From an uncultured Pseudomonadota bacterium (GTDB lineage: Bacteria; Pseudomonadota; Gammaproteobacteria; Ga0077536), in NCBI GenBank assembly GCA_903825645.1, contig CAIKBL010000005.1, positions 1 to 39,827 of the forward strand: DNA of 39,827 nt, given 5' to 3'. The notes beneath the pieces are model-generated. The model was not told the DNA's origin, did no database searches, and saw nothing but the letters and a program-made list of their open reading frames with translations. Made by a program: the position numbers and the translations under genes. Below, in pieces: positions 1-8,169 of the stretch. Positions within the stretch are counted from its first letter, which is position 1; each line of letters begins with the position of its first letter.

Positions 1-477
1 CAATTTGAGTGCCTGCCAGCAAATAAAGCTGAGCCGCCCCGTCGGCCGAAGCGCGCCGTGCAGATTGGCGAAGGCACCGAGCGGATCGGGGAAAAACATC
101 ACACCGAAACGGGAAGTCACGAGATCCAAGCTCGCGGGCTCGATGAACATGCTGCCCGCATCGTTTCGTTCAAAACGGAGATTGGGCACTGTCTCGAACC
201 GTCGTTTAGCGACCTCCAAGATGACTTCTGAGATATCCAGTCCCAGCACCGCGCCTGTGTCGCCGACTGCATCCGCAAACGCTTTGCTCGTTAGCCCGCC
301 GCCGCAACCGACGTCCATCACCCGCTCACCCACACCTGCCGCCGCCTCAGTCAACAGACTCGCCGCCAACGGCTGGAGCATGCGCTCCACACGCTCGATA
401 TTGGCAACCCATCGCCGCCCCCCGTTTTCATTCCAGTAGTGGGCCATTTCGGAATCCATCGAATTGGTCTCGGTCAT
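1..477 (-). CDS. Class I SAM-dependent methyltransferase (3' end cut by window edge)
   Basis: This reading frame starts at ATG 475-477 and stays open to the left edge, so 159 N-terminal residues are visible and the C-terminus is missing. Motif I for S-adenosylmethionine binding is clear at residues 55-61 (DVGCGGG). It is followed by the acidic end of strand beta2 (GLDIS) and a typical later block reading FGVMFFPDPLGAF. This is the Methyltransf_11/25 type of Rossmann fold, seen in enzymes that methylate small molecules such as quinones, lipids or natural products. The substrate cannot be told. It lies 62 bases downstream of the FMN monooxygenase on the same strand, so the two may be co-transcribed. 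The family is firm; the role in the neighbouring catabolic cluster is a guess. Confidence 0.85.
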   Translation of the reverse strand, partial: MTETNSMDSEMAHYWNENGGRRWVANIERVERMLQPLAASLLTEAAAGVGERVMDVGCGGGLTSKAFADAVGDTGAVLGLDISEVILEVAKRRFETVPNLRFERNDAGSMFIEPASLDLVTSRFGVMFFPDPLGAFANLHGALRPTGRLSFICWQALKL

Positions 478-539
478 GCTCAATCCTTCCATTCAATTCA
501 GTTAACTTTTAATGATCGCCGGCCTGCCACGAGCACCGT

Positions 540-1964
540 TCAACGCGCGTGCGCCGCGTAGCGCCGCTTGCGCTTCCCTGATTTCTTTTGCTTCCACGCA
601 GGCAACGCCTGATGCGCAACATGCCCCGGCTCCAAACGCGAATGTCCCGCCCCAAAATAGTGTTCGCGCAAGGTTTCCCCGGCGTAGTGCGTCGGCATGC
701 GACCCCGTCGCTGCAGCTCAGGGACGACCAAGGCGACGAAGTCGGCAAAGCCTCCCGGTTGGGTCACCGGCACCAGATTGAAGCCATCACACTCACCTTC
801 GTCCATCCATTTTTCCAACACGTCAGCCACCGTCTGAGGACTGCCCACTATCTTCGGCATGAGACTACCGATAGACAGGTATTCACCGATTTCCTGCAGC
901 GTCCATTCTCGCTCGGGATCAATCGCCGCAAAATAGCTGACGAGTCCCTGGATCGCGTCCGTCTTCATGTTCAACAGGCCCTTGCCGGAAGGCAAACGGG
1001 AAATATCTACCCCGATCCAGCCGCAGAAAAGCGCCAAGGCACCTTCGGGACTGCGATAGCGCCGACAGGTTTCCAGTTTAAGTTGCGCTTCTTCGTCCGT
1101 CGGCGCCACGATAACCGAGATCCCGGGGAAATACTTGACGTCACGCCGATGCCGTCCCGCGGCCTTCAAGGCCGCTTTCAATTGTCGGACAGCCGCTTTA
1201 CATGCCGCGATATGCGGATGGATGGCAAACACGGCCTCGGCATGGCGCGCCGCAAACGCGACGCCTCGCTCGGATTGACCGGCCTGAAATAACACGGGCG
1301 TGCGCTGCCTCGAGGGCTCGCACATATGCGGACCCGGCACATTGAAATACTTCCCGGCGAAATCGATCTGGTGCACTTTGTCCGGATTGATGAGCGTATC
1401 GTTCGCCACATCCCGAACCATCGCGTCTTCTTCCCAGCTGTGCTCCCACAGCTGATAACACACCGAGAGATATTCCTCCGCGCGATCGTAGCGCTCATCG
1501 TGCGGCATCATCCCCTTCAGCCCAAAATTAGCGTTGGCGTCGGCGAGATATGAGGTCACGATATTCCAACCGATCCGACCCTCCGTGAGATGATCGAGTG
1601 TGGAGAACAACTTTGCCGTGTGATACGGCGGATAGTAAGTAGTGCTGTAGGTGGTCGCAAAGCCGAGATGCCGCGTGGCGGCCGCCATCGCCGGGATGAT
1701 CAGGGTCGGATCATTACTGGGAAACTGGGTGCCATGGCGAACGGCCACCTCACGAGAGCCCTTATAGACATCGTAGGTACCATGGACGTCCGCCAGAAAA
1801 AGGGCATCGAACATACCGGCTTCGAGGATGCGGGCGAGCTCTATCCAGTAGTGCACGCTTTTATACCCATCCAGCGGCCGGTCTAATGGATGTTTCCATT
1901 GGCCAATCGAATGATGTCCGATGCAGCACTGGGTAAACGCATTCATGTGGATTTGCTTGGCCAT
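540..1964 (-). CDS. FMN-dependent monooxygenase, NtaA/SnaA/DszA family
   Basis: A 474-residue flavin monooxygenase of the bacterial luciferase-like (LLM) superfamily. The N-terminus (MAKQIHMNAF), a central GRIGWNIVTS motif and the length are characteristic of the NtaA/SnaA/DszA branch. Known members use reduced FMN from a separate reductase to oxidise nitrilotriacetate, EDTA, pristinamycin or dibenzothiophene sulfone, cleaving C-N or C-S bonds. I chose ATG 1964 over upstream in-frame starts because family members begin with this MxxKxIxxNAF-like segment. No flavin reductase is visible in the window, so the partner must be encoded elsewhere. The last 20 or so residues are rich in Lys and Arg. 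The gene is read divergently from the OsmC-like gene with a 114-base spacer. The family is certain; the substrate is unknown. Confidence 0.9.
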   Translation of the reverse strand: MAKQIHMNAFTQCCIGHHSIGQWKHPLDRPLDGYKSVHYWIELARILEAGMFDALFLADVHGTYDVYKGSREVAVRHGTQFPSNDPTLIIPAMAAATRHLGFATTYSTTYYPPYHTAKLFSTLDHLTEGRIGWNIVTSYLADANANFGLKGMMPHDERYDRAEEYLSVCYQLWEHSWEEDAMVRDVANDTLINPDKVHQIDFAGKYFNVPGPHMCEPSRQRTPVLFQAGQSERGVAFAARHAEAVFAIHPHIAACKAAVRQLKAALKAAGRHRRDVKYFPGISVIVAPTDEEAQLKLETCRRYRSPEGALALFCGWIGVDISRLPSGKGLLNMKTDAIQGLVSYFAAIDPEREWTLQEIGEYLSIGSLMPKIVGSPQTVADVLEKWMDEGECDGFNLVPVTQPGGFADFVALVVPELQRRGRMPTHYAGETLREHYFGAGHSRLEPGHVAHQALPAWKQKKSGKRKRRYAAHAR

Positions 1965-2078
1965 GATCTTATCTCGGAGCGTTATTATTGAAGACACGGC
2001 GTCAGCAGTTGCGTGACCCCGGCGGGGGTCGCTACGATGCCCCATCAACCGCGAAGAAACCAGTCATCGGAGAAATTA
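1965..2078. promoter_or_regulatory. Divergent intergenic region, monooxygenase / OsmC-like gene
   Basis: This 114-base spacer separates two divergent genes and must hold both promoters. A Shine-Dalgarno-like GGAGA (2069-2073) serves the plus-strand gene. I could not pick out a convincing -35/-10 pair or operator by eye. Confidence 0.4.
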
Positions 2079-2585
2079 ATGGACGCCGAATCCCTTAAAG
2101 CGCTGCAAGCGCCCCTCAAAGCCCAATACCGGGATATGCCCGCCCGTGCTGTCGTGACGCTACGGGCAGAATCCACCGGCAGTGAAGGCGTTGCCTGCAG
2201 TCTGTCCACGCACCGCGGTATGATCGAGGCCGGTTTACATCCCGCCACCGGCGGTAGCGGCTTGCAGGCCTGCTCCGGTGACATGCTCCTCGAAGCACTC
2301 GTCGCCTGCGCGGGCGTCACTCTGCAGGCAGTCGCGACGGCCTTCGGGGTCACCCTGACTAAATCGCGGATCTGCGCTGAAGGCGATCTCGACTTTCGCG
2401 GCACCCTGGGCGTCGCCAAAGAAGCCCCAGTGGGTTTCAGCGATCTGCGGATCACCTTCGATATCGCGGCAGACGCGGCAAGCGAGACGCTCGCCAAAAT
2501 CGTCTCCACCACGGAGCGTTATTGCGTCGTGTTGCAGACGATACAGCGTCCACCGAATGTGCAGATCTTGACCAAAAGCGCTTGA
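2079..2585 (+). CDS. OsmC family protein
   Basis: A 168-residue protein of the OsmC/Ohr family, in which a pair of cysteines reduces organic hydroperoxides. Here the block GDMLLEALVACAGVTLQAVA holds the first conserved Cys (on the central helix). A second Cys occurs in the TTERYCVVLQTI segment near the C-terminus, where the family's second redox Cys sits. Length and order match small OsmC-like proteins. ATG 2079 is preferred over an upstream start at 2013 because GGAGA at 2069-2073 lies 5 bases before it, and because 2013 would overlap the divergent gene's upstream region. It probably protects against, or processes, peroxides or electrophiles made by the neighbouring oxygenases; this is inference from context. 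Confidence 0.85.
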   Translation: MDAESLKALQAPLKAQYRDMPARAVVTLRAESTGSEGVACSLSTHRGMIEAGLHPATGGSGLQACSGDMLLEALVACAGVTLQAVATAFGVTLTKSRICAEGDLDFRGTLGVAKEAPVGFSDLRITFDIAADAASETLAKIVSTTERYCVVLQTIQRPPNVQILTKSA

Positions 2586-2915
2586 ATTTAAAATGTGACG
2601 AGTCGTAACTGGTGTGAACGCATGAGCGGCTGCGTACCGACGCACAAGCAGCGTCGTCAGTGCAGCCCCCTGTACTGACGACAACTACCGAGAAACGCAA
2701 TTCGATGACCAACGTCAACGATCACCTATCGCCGATGGCGAACTGCCCTGTCATCCATTCTGCCAGGATGCCAGACGCCGAACCCCTGCCGACTGTCATT
2801 CATCGCGACTGAGGCGCGCCGAGTAACGTCGATGAACCCGGCACTCCCACGGGGATTTGACTGCGGATTGTCGCGATAGGTAACGACAGTCCGTTCCCAC
2901 GCGTCCCCCCTATCC
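2586..2915. other. Non-coding stretch with one hairpin
   Basis: No frame here has convincing protein character; all frames are broken by stops. The only structure seen is the inverted repeat at 2653-2682. It lies just before a decayed gene fragment, and the whole region to 3651 looks degraded. Confidence 0.5.
2653..2682 (+). terminator. Hairpin downstream of the OsmC-like gene
   Basis: A perfect 9-base inverted repeat (GTCGTCAGT / ACTGACGAC) with a 12-base loop, about 70 bases after the OsmC-like stop codon. There is no T-run after it on the plus strand, so it may be a transcript-end stabiliser rather than an intrinsic terminator. Confidence 0.35.
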
Positions 2916-3185
2916 TTGCGCTCCGATACCATCGAGGAGCAGTACCACGTCACTTTCCCGACAAATGCTCGACTTGACGGGATCCCTCCGGGGACGCACT
3001 ACGCACAGGACGGGATCGAGTATCAAATCGAATTCAAGGCAAGCGACCAGACGGTCACCGCAACCCGGAGGCTCGTCGTGCAATATCCCTCGGCGGTCTG
3101 CACGCCAGCGGACGATCAGCGTTGGCAGACTTTCCGTAAAGAGATGCTTCAATGTGATCTGCGCGCGCAGATTTTCTACCGGTGA
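2916..3185 (+). pseudogene. C-terminal fragment of a DUF3857/transglutaminase-type protein
   Basis: About 89 codons with good protein character, ending in TGA at 3183-3185. An in-frame TAG lies at 2877-2879, so the upstream part of the gene is gone. The segment has the layout of the C-terminal beta domain of DUF3857 transglutaminase-like proteins: a beta-rich YQIEF...TATRRLVV run, a proline-containing PPA/TPADDQRW-type turn, then a final helix (FRKEMLQCDLRAQ). No ribosome-binding site precedes the first usable codon (TTG 2916). I read it as the relic of a larger periplasmic or secreted protein. The family assignment rests on overall pattern, not on a diagnostic motif, and needs a profile search. 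Confidence 0.45.
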
Positions 3186-3258
3186 GGAGATCGGCCAAGC
3201 ACTGCCGCCATCGGCGAGCGCGCCCGGGCCCTCGACCCAAGCCGCGCCCCCGACTCCG

Positions 3259-3629
3259 ATTCTTGGAACGGGCCAAGTCGCGCTGCCGCTCGAGCTCCTG
3301 TTGTCGCTCCAACTCCCGTGCCTTCTGTTGTGCCAGCTCTTGCGCCCAGCGCTGCGCCACCAATTGATCCCGCTTCTCTTGCGCACTGATGTCCAGTTGC
3401 GCGGGGGGTAGCGGTACGCGAGGGCTCGAATGCTCTCAACTCCTGGCCATGTTCTTTCAGCTGTTCCACCAGTCGCTGCGCCGCGCTGGGCGCTGCGACT
3501 TCGGAAGTATGCTCTGGCATCTTGACCTTGCGAGCTCGCTGCCGCGGCACCAACGCCGAGAGCTCGAACAGGGTGCGCTGGTTCCCCTTTATCGATCCAC
3601 CGCGTTGTGATCTCGCGATTTGCTTTCAT
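3259..3629 (-). pseudogene. Frameshifted coiled-coil gene remnant, family unknown
   Basis: Two minus-strand frames join to make one plausible protein. The upstream frame reads RTLFELSALVPRQRARKVK and then AAQRLVEQLKEHGQELRAF. At a run of six G (3403-3408) the sense moves to another frame, which continues with AQLDISAQEKRDQL and then a Glu/Gln/Arg-rich heptad region (ELERQQELERQRDL), a likely coiled coil. Near 3624-3626 a run of three A offers a second shift that would connect to the ATG at 3627-3629. It begins about 22 bases after the hydrolase stop codon. Either the gene is decayed or the homopolymers are miscounted. I do not recognise the family. Confidence 0.35.
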
Positions 3630-3651
3630 CCTCCACGACGATGAGGACGCG

Positions 3652-5394
3652 TTAACGATCGACCCGCGGGAGGATCAGGTAAGACGGATGTGCGGCGTCG
3701 TGCAAGATCTGGTTCCGGGCGACCACGAAATCTACGGCCACCGCATCGGCAATAACGCCCCCATGGTTCGGGTTGCGATCGAAGCGCGGGAAATTACTGC
3801 TGGAGACTTCGAGGCGCATGCGGTGCCCGGCTTTGAACAGGTTGGCGGTCGCCACCAGATCGATCGTCAGCTCGTAGGCTTCTCCGGGCTTCAGCAGGCT
3901 CTGCGCGGAAAGCGAATGGCGATAACGCGCGCGAAGAATGCCGTCGGTCAGGATAAAGGCACGCCCGTCGGGATAAACATCGACCAGTTTGCCGGTGAAA
4001 TCGGTATCGAGCGCCGAGGAAATGACGTGCAGGACAAGCTGAACGGGGCCGGTGACTTCCGTGTCCTGAACGAACGGCTCACTCGTATAACACAGCACGT
4101 CACCGCGCGACTCCACGCCTTGTTGATCGCGGGGTCCCGCATTGGCCGCGACGAACAGGCCCGGTAGAAAGGTCGAGCCCCCGGTCGTTGGCACCGGATC
4201 GCTCGGATCGTAGGCATAAGCATCCGCTGGCTCTTTCTGCGGCGGTGTTGTCGACAAGGTGCCATCACCGGCCGCGGTGTTCGCGCCTCCACCGCTGTGC
4301 AGATACCAACGTTCGAAGCGGGTATCCGGCAGCGGCCAGTCCTGCTCTTCGCGCCAGACGTTACGTCCCATGATGAACAATTTGACCGGCAACTCATCCG
4401 GAACGCCGTTATCTATCCCTTTCAGCCAATGATCGAACCAGCGGATCTGCAGGGCCGTCACGTCGACGACGCCATCGTGCGCCATCATTCCGAAGTTACG
4501 CTCGGGATAAACGCCCCCGTTGTATCCGTGTACCCATGGGCCGATCACCAAGCGCTGATGTCGGCGCGCCTCTGCGCTGCCACCTCGAGCTTTCATCCCC
4601 GCATAGTTGGCCAAAGTGCCGCCGAGGAAAAGATCGTACCAGCCACCAAAATTGAGGGCAGGCGCCGTAATTTTTTCATAGTGATCACAAGGGGCCGCCG
4701 CGCGCCAATAATCATCGTAATCGGGATGGGCGAGCCAATCCCTAAAGTAAGGCGCGAGCCGATCGAGTGCCGGCCAATCATTCAGCGGCAAATGATGATA
4801 GCCGCGCGCTACCCCATCCGCTGCCGCCAATGCAGCCTGTAGCTCTGCCGGGCCCGACTCGCCGCGTCCGAGGCGACGCACCACTTCTCCGATAGCAAAA
4901 GTGGACGTCGCCCACTGCAGCATGAAACCAAGCTGGAAAGCCCCCCCCTGGTAGGTCCATTTCTCGTGATATTGATCCGTAGTGATGAACGGCGCCATTG
5001 CCCGCAGCGCCGGCGGCGACTCCCCCGCAGCCAACCATTGGGTGGCGCCGTAGTAGGACGCGCCCATCATCCCGACGACGCCGTTACACCAGGGCTGCGC
5101 CGCCACCCAGGCCAACGTGTCGGCCCCGTCTTCTCCTTCCTGGAAATAGGGACTGAAAGTGCCTTCGGATTCGAAAGTGCCGCGGCAATCCTGCACTACC
5201 ACGACATATCCGGCTTGGGCCACGCGTAGGATGTCGCCGCTGAGAAAGAGCAGAAATGGCTGCTCCTTGTTGTACGGCAGACGCAGCACTACCGCGGGCA
5301 CCGGCGCCGGTCCGGCGGGCCGATACAGATCGGCTTTCAGCGTTATCCCGTCGCGCATCACCACGGCGAGATTCTTTTCAATATTTAGATTCAT
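3652..5394 (-). CDS. CocE/NonD family serine hydrolase (X-Pro dipeptidyl-peptidase-like)
   Basis: A 580-residue alpha/beta hydrolase of the CocE/NonD group, whose members include cocaine esterase, alpha-amino acid ester hydrolases and X-Pro dipeptidyl-peptidases. The N-terminal sheet begins VVMRDGITLKADLYRPAG. The nucleophile motif GASYYG (GxSYxG) lies in the expected first third. The C-terminal jelly-roll domain (XPD_C) runs over the last 200 residues and ends with the conserved RFDRNPNHGG block near the C-terminus. The start is well supported: GGAGAAGCGT precedes ATG 5394. There is no signal peptide, so it is probably cytoplasmic. It likely cleaves an ester or amide bond. Its place between oxygenase genes suggests a role in opening or trimming a substrate. 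The family is firm; the substrate is unknown. Confidence 0.92.
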   Translation of the reverse strand: MNLNIEKNLAVVMRDGITLKADLYRPAGPAPVPAVVLRLPYNKEQPFLLFLSGDILRVAQAGYVVVVQDCRGTFESEGTFSPYFQEGEDGADTLAWVAAQPWCNGVVGMMGASYYGATQWLAAGESPPALRAMAPFITTDQYHEKWTYQGGAFQLGFMLQWATSTFAIGEVVRRLGRGESGPAELQAALAAADGVARGYHHLPLNDWPALDRLAPYFRDWLAHPDYDDYWRAAAPCDHYEKITAPALNFGGWYDLFLGGTLANYAGMKARGGSAEARRHQRLVIGPWVHGYNGGVYPERNFGMMAHDGVVDVTALQIRWFDHWLKGIDNGVPDELPVKLFIMGRNVWREEQDWPLPDTRFERWYLHSGGGANTAAGDGTLSTTPPQKEPADAYAYDPSDPVPTTGGSTFLPGLFVAANAGPRDQQGVESRGDVLCYTSEPFVQDTEVTGPVQLVLHVISSALDTDFTGKLVDVYPDGRAFILTDGILRARYRHSLSAQSLLKPGEAYELTIDLVATANLFKAGHRMRLEVSSSNFPRFDRNPNHGGVIADAVAVDFVVARNQILHDAAHPSYLILPRVDR

Positions 5395-5455
5395 ACGCTT
5401 CTCCGGAAACTAGCCGCATGCCACCTCGCGGGCTGGCAGCGCATGTTGAAACAAG

Positions 5456-5478
5456 ACGCGGGGCCTCGAGCCCCGCGT
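5456..5478 (-). terminator. Probable intrinsic terminator of the Rieske oxygenase gene
   Basis: A perfect 9-base-pair GC-rich stem (ACGCGGGGC / GCCCCGCGT) with a 5-base loop lies 39 bases past the oxygenase stop. In minus-strand sense it is followed by CTTGTTT, a weak T-rich tail. It probably separates the oxygenase transcript from the hydrolase gene. Confidence 0.55.
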
Positions 5479-5516
5479 GATAAGTGTCGCGCTGCCCCAC
5501 CGACGGGGGGCCGTGC

Positions 5517-6758
5517 CTAGGGTCGGTATTCCGCCAACGGGGGTTGCCCCAGCGCTGCGCGGTAATTGTTATGGAAATGGTGAAGTGCGGGCTCGTTACG
5601 GCCGAACAGAAAATGCTCCACCAGTCCACTATTTGCCGCCGCCTGGGAGCGCGTGCCCATATAGTAGTCTTCGTGCTCTACGGTACTGATAAACAGCTCG
5701 GCACTGGCCTCATAGTTGAACTCAATGCGACTGGTCGTATCGATCTGGTAAAGATTCTCACCTGAAAGCTTTTGAATTTCGCCGCTGTCCACCACGTGGG
5801 CCGCGATATGCGGGATGGCGTAGTGCGAGACCCGGGTAATCGACTGCCCCACTTTCTTCGGATCCGGATAAATCCGCGCGAGTGCGATCATGCGGTTGAG
5901 CACGACAACTTGCACATTCGGAAACAGGTAGTACGCGACAACCGCACCGTCCGTGACACTCCAGTTTTCTTCCGGCTGATGACGCATCGTATCCAGATAT
6001 TTGCTCGCCAGGCAGATCCGGTGATTACGTCCGAATTCCTTGTAGGTGGCGACGTCCCCGTGCAGCAAATTGGCCAACGTGTCTTTATGCAGAGTACTGA
6101 AGTGGTAGACCTCGCCAAAGGTATCGTTCGCGATCTTCCAGTTGACCGGCATATCGAGCACGGTCTCGCCGTGATAGATCGCCTTATCGAACTGCCAGGT
6201 TTCCAACTCCGGGGCCAAATCTCCGAGCAGCGCATCGACATCGAGCGTGCCATCTATTTTTGGGTGAGCGAACAGCAGACCGTATTTTTCGACTGCAGGT
6301 AACTCCACCAGATTGAGACAAGCCTTATCGACGGCCCCAAACTGCTCTGGCGCACGCACGCCCATCAACTTCCCGTCATTGCGATAGGTCCAGCCGTGGA
6401 AAGGACAGGTAAAACGCGCCTGCTCTCCTCTCGCTTCTGCGGCCACATGCGCGCCACGATGTCGACAGGCGTTTACAAACACGTGGAACTTGCCATCGGC
6501 GTCTCGCGTCGCCAGCAGCGGAATACCGAAATCGTTAATCGTAATGTAGCTGCCGGGCGTGGGTAACTCCCCGGACAGGCCAATCATCTGCGGATGATTG
6601 GCGAAGAACGTATCCCATTCCTGCTTGGCGAGTGCTTCGCTGGTATAAGAAGCTACGGGATTGACTACCACGCGACCCGCATCGCAGGTTTGCTTTTCGT
6701 CAACGCTTCGAATCAAGTCTTTTAGGATTTGGATCTGCATCGCGTGCTGCATTGTCAT
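5517..6758 (-). CDS. Rieske ring-hydroxylating oxygenase, alpha (catalytic) subunit
   Basis: A 413-residue Rieske non-heme iron oxygenase. The [2Fe-2S] ligands form C-x-H-x17-C-x2-H: Cys98, His100, Cys118, His121 (counting from ATG 6758). The catalytic domain has the mononuclear iron motif NDTFGEVYHFSTLH, with His219 and His224 as ligands and Asp212 nearby. Such enzymes hydroxylate or demethylate aromatic or aliphatic substrates using electrons from a separate reductase. No beta subunit, ferredoxin or reductase gene is visible nearby, so it is probably an alpha-only type served in trans. An AGGAG lies upstream; the ATG at 6758 and the one two codons later are both possible starts. It is read divergently from the acyl-CoA dehydrogenase pair. 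Confidence 0.93.
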   Translation of the reverse strand: MTMQHAMQIQILKDLIRSVDEKQTCDAGRVVVNPVASYTSEALAKQEWDTFFANHPQMIGLSGELPTPGSYITINDFGIPLLATRDADGKFHVFVNACRHRGAHVAAEARGEQARFTCPFHGWTYRNDGKLMGVRAPEQFGAVDKACLNLVELPAVEKYGLLFAHPKIDGTLDVDALLGDLAPELETWQFDKAIYHGETVLDMPVNWKIANDTFGEVYHFSTLHKDTLANLLHGDVATYKEFGRNHRICLASKYLDTMRHQPEENWSVTDGAVVAYYLFPNVQVVVLNRMIALARIYPDPKKVGQSITRVSHYAIPHIAAHVVDSGEIQKLSGENLYQIDTTSRIEFNYEASAELFISTVEHEDYYMGTRSQAAANSGLVEHFLFGRNEPALHHFHNNYRAALGQPPLAEYRP

Positions 6759-6852
6759 AGGCTCCTGCTGTCATCCGTACTTCAGGTAACACCGCGAGAC
6801 ACCGAGTCGCCGGTATTCGTATCGAGAGATGCTTTCATCCTGCGGTAATTTA

Positions 6853-6882
6853 ATCAACGGCCTTTTGATGCTGCGACGCAGC
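6853..6882. promoter_or_regulatory. Candidate operator: two adjacent inverted repeats
   Basis: In the 215-base divergent spacer between the oxygenase and dehydrogenase genes there are two back-to-back inverted repeats. One is ATCAA-7-TTGAT (6853-6869); the other is GCTGCG-A-CGCAGC (6870-6882). A position midway between two divergent catabolic genes is where a repressor or activator would bind. No regulator gene is present in the window, so this is only a candidate. Confidence 0.3.
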
Positions 6883-6973
6883 TAAAATCTGCTGACCGTG
6901 GCAAGGTCGACGCACGCCCCTTCGTGCTCGGGCGTAAGGTAGAATACGACCCTCCCCAAACAGAGCAATCACC

Positions 6974-8161
6974 TTGGACACACTCGCAGCATTTCGTGCC
7001 GAGACCCGCGCCTGGCTTATCGATCATTGTCCGGACGCGATGCGTACGCCGCAGCCGGAGGACGAGCGCGTCTGGGGTGGGCGAAACGGGGTGTTCAAAC
7101 ATCCCGACAGCCAGCGCTGGCTAACCCAGATGGTTGCCCGGGGCTGGACGGTCCCTACCTGGCCGGTGGCGTATGGGGGCGGTGGGCTCAACAAGGAAGA
7201 GGCGATCATCCTCGACGAAGAAATGACCCGCCTCCAGTGCCGTATCCCGCTGTTCGGTTTCGGGATCAGCATGTTGGGCCCGGTGATGTTGAAATATGGG
7301 ACCGAGGCCCAGAAGCAACGATTCCTGCCGCCCATTGCGCGCGGCGAAATGCGCTGGTGCCAGGGTTATAGTGAGCCCAATGCGGGCTCTGATCTCGCGA
7401 ACCTGCAGACGCGCGCGGTCGATGATGGGGACGACCATTTTGTGGTCACCGGTCAGAAAATATGGACTTCTTACGCGAACCACGCTGACTGGATTTTCTG
7501 TCTGGTGCGGACCGACACGACCACCAAACAGGGCGGGATCAGTTTTCTGCTCTTTGACATGACGAGCCCCGGCGTCGAGACCCGTCCCATTACCCTGCTG
7601 AGCGGTGCCTCCGTGTTCTGTGAGACTTTCTTTGACCAGGTCCGTGTCCCGAAGGAAAATCTTGTCGGCAAACTGAACGAAGGATGGACCATCGCCAAGG
7701 AACTCCTGCAGCACGAGAGAGGCATGATTTCGCAGATAGGCCGCGCGGTCGGCGGGACAGTGCCTTCGGTCGAACGCGTAGCGCAGCATTATCTCGGTGA
7801 CGAGCAGGGTCGCATTCGTGATCCAGCGCTGCGTGACGCCATTGCGCAACATGTCATGAATGATCGCGCCTTCGCACTTACGATCCGACGCGCGAATGAA
7901 GCCAGTGCGGCCGGCGCCGGTGCCGGTGGCGCCTCCTCCATGTTCAAGTTCTATGGCACCGAACAGAACAAACGCAAATTCGAACTCATTCTCAAGTGCG
8001 CGGGCAGCCAAGGGCTGGGTTGGGAGGGCGATGAGTTTACCCCTGAAGAGTTACAGATATGTCGCAGTTGGCTGCGCTCAAAAGGGAATTCCATCGAAGG
8101 CGGCACCTCGGAGATCCAACTAAACGTCATTGCCAAGCGCGTGCTTGGCTTGCCGGATTGA
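6974..8161 (+). CDS. Acyl-CoA dehydrogenase, probable catalytic subunit
   Basis: A 395-residue FAD-dependent acyl-CoA dehydrogenase. The middle domain carries the flavin-contacting WCQGYSEPNAGSDLANL block and the ITGQKIWTSYA-like VVTGQKIWTSYA segment. The C-terminal helical domain ends with IEGGTSEIQLNVIAKRVLGLP, where the Glu of the EGGTSE motif matches the catalytic-base position of the medium-chain enzymes. It starts with TTG at 6974; no better start lies nearby and the Shine-Dalgarno is weak. It is followed after 8 bases by a second, dissimilar dehydrogenase, as in heteromeric enzymes that act on bulky acyl-CoAs such as steroid side chains. It introduces a 2,3-double bond into an acyl-CoA; the exact acyl group is not known. 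Confidence 0.93.
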   Translation: MDTLAAFRAETRAWLIDHCPDAMRTPQPEDERVWGGRNGVFKHPDSQRWLTQMVARGWTVPTWPVAYGGGGLNKEEAIILDEEMTRLQCRIPLFGFGISMLGPVMLKYGTEAQKQRFLPPIARGEMRWCQGYSEPNAGSDLANLQTRAVDDGDDHFVVTGQKIWTSYANHADWIFCLVRTDTTTKQGGISFLLFDMTSPGVETRPITLLSGASVFCETFFDQVRVPKENLVGKLNEGWTIAKELLQHERGMISQIGRAVGGTVPSVERVAQHYLGDEQGRIRDPALRDAIAQHVMNDRAFALTIRRANEASAAGAGAGGASSMFKFYGTEQNKRKFELILKCAGSQGLGWEGDEFTPEELQICRSWLRSKGNSIEGGTSEIQLNVIAKRVLGLPD

Positions 8162-8169
8162 GAAACCTT

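Noticed and set aside
2910-3629. Single minus-strand frame of 239 codons in the decayed region
   Set aside because: Only short parts look like protein, and the better signal moves between two other frames; taken as part of a relic instead.
3607-4167. Plus-strand open frame of 186 codons opposite the CocE-type hydrolase
   Set aside because: It is the antisense shadow of a gene with clear family motifs and has no ribosome-binding site or known domain.
7121-8011. Minus-strand open frame of 296 codons across the first acyl-CoA dehydrogenase
   Set aside because: It mirrors a strongly supported gene on the other strand and shows no motif of its own.
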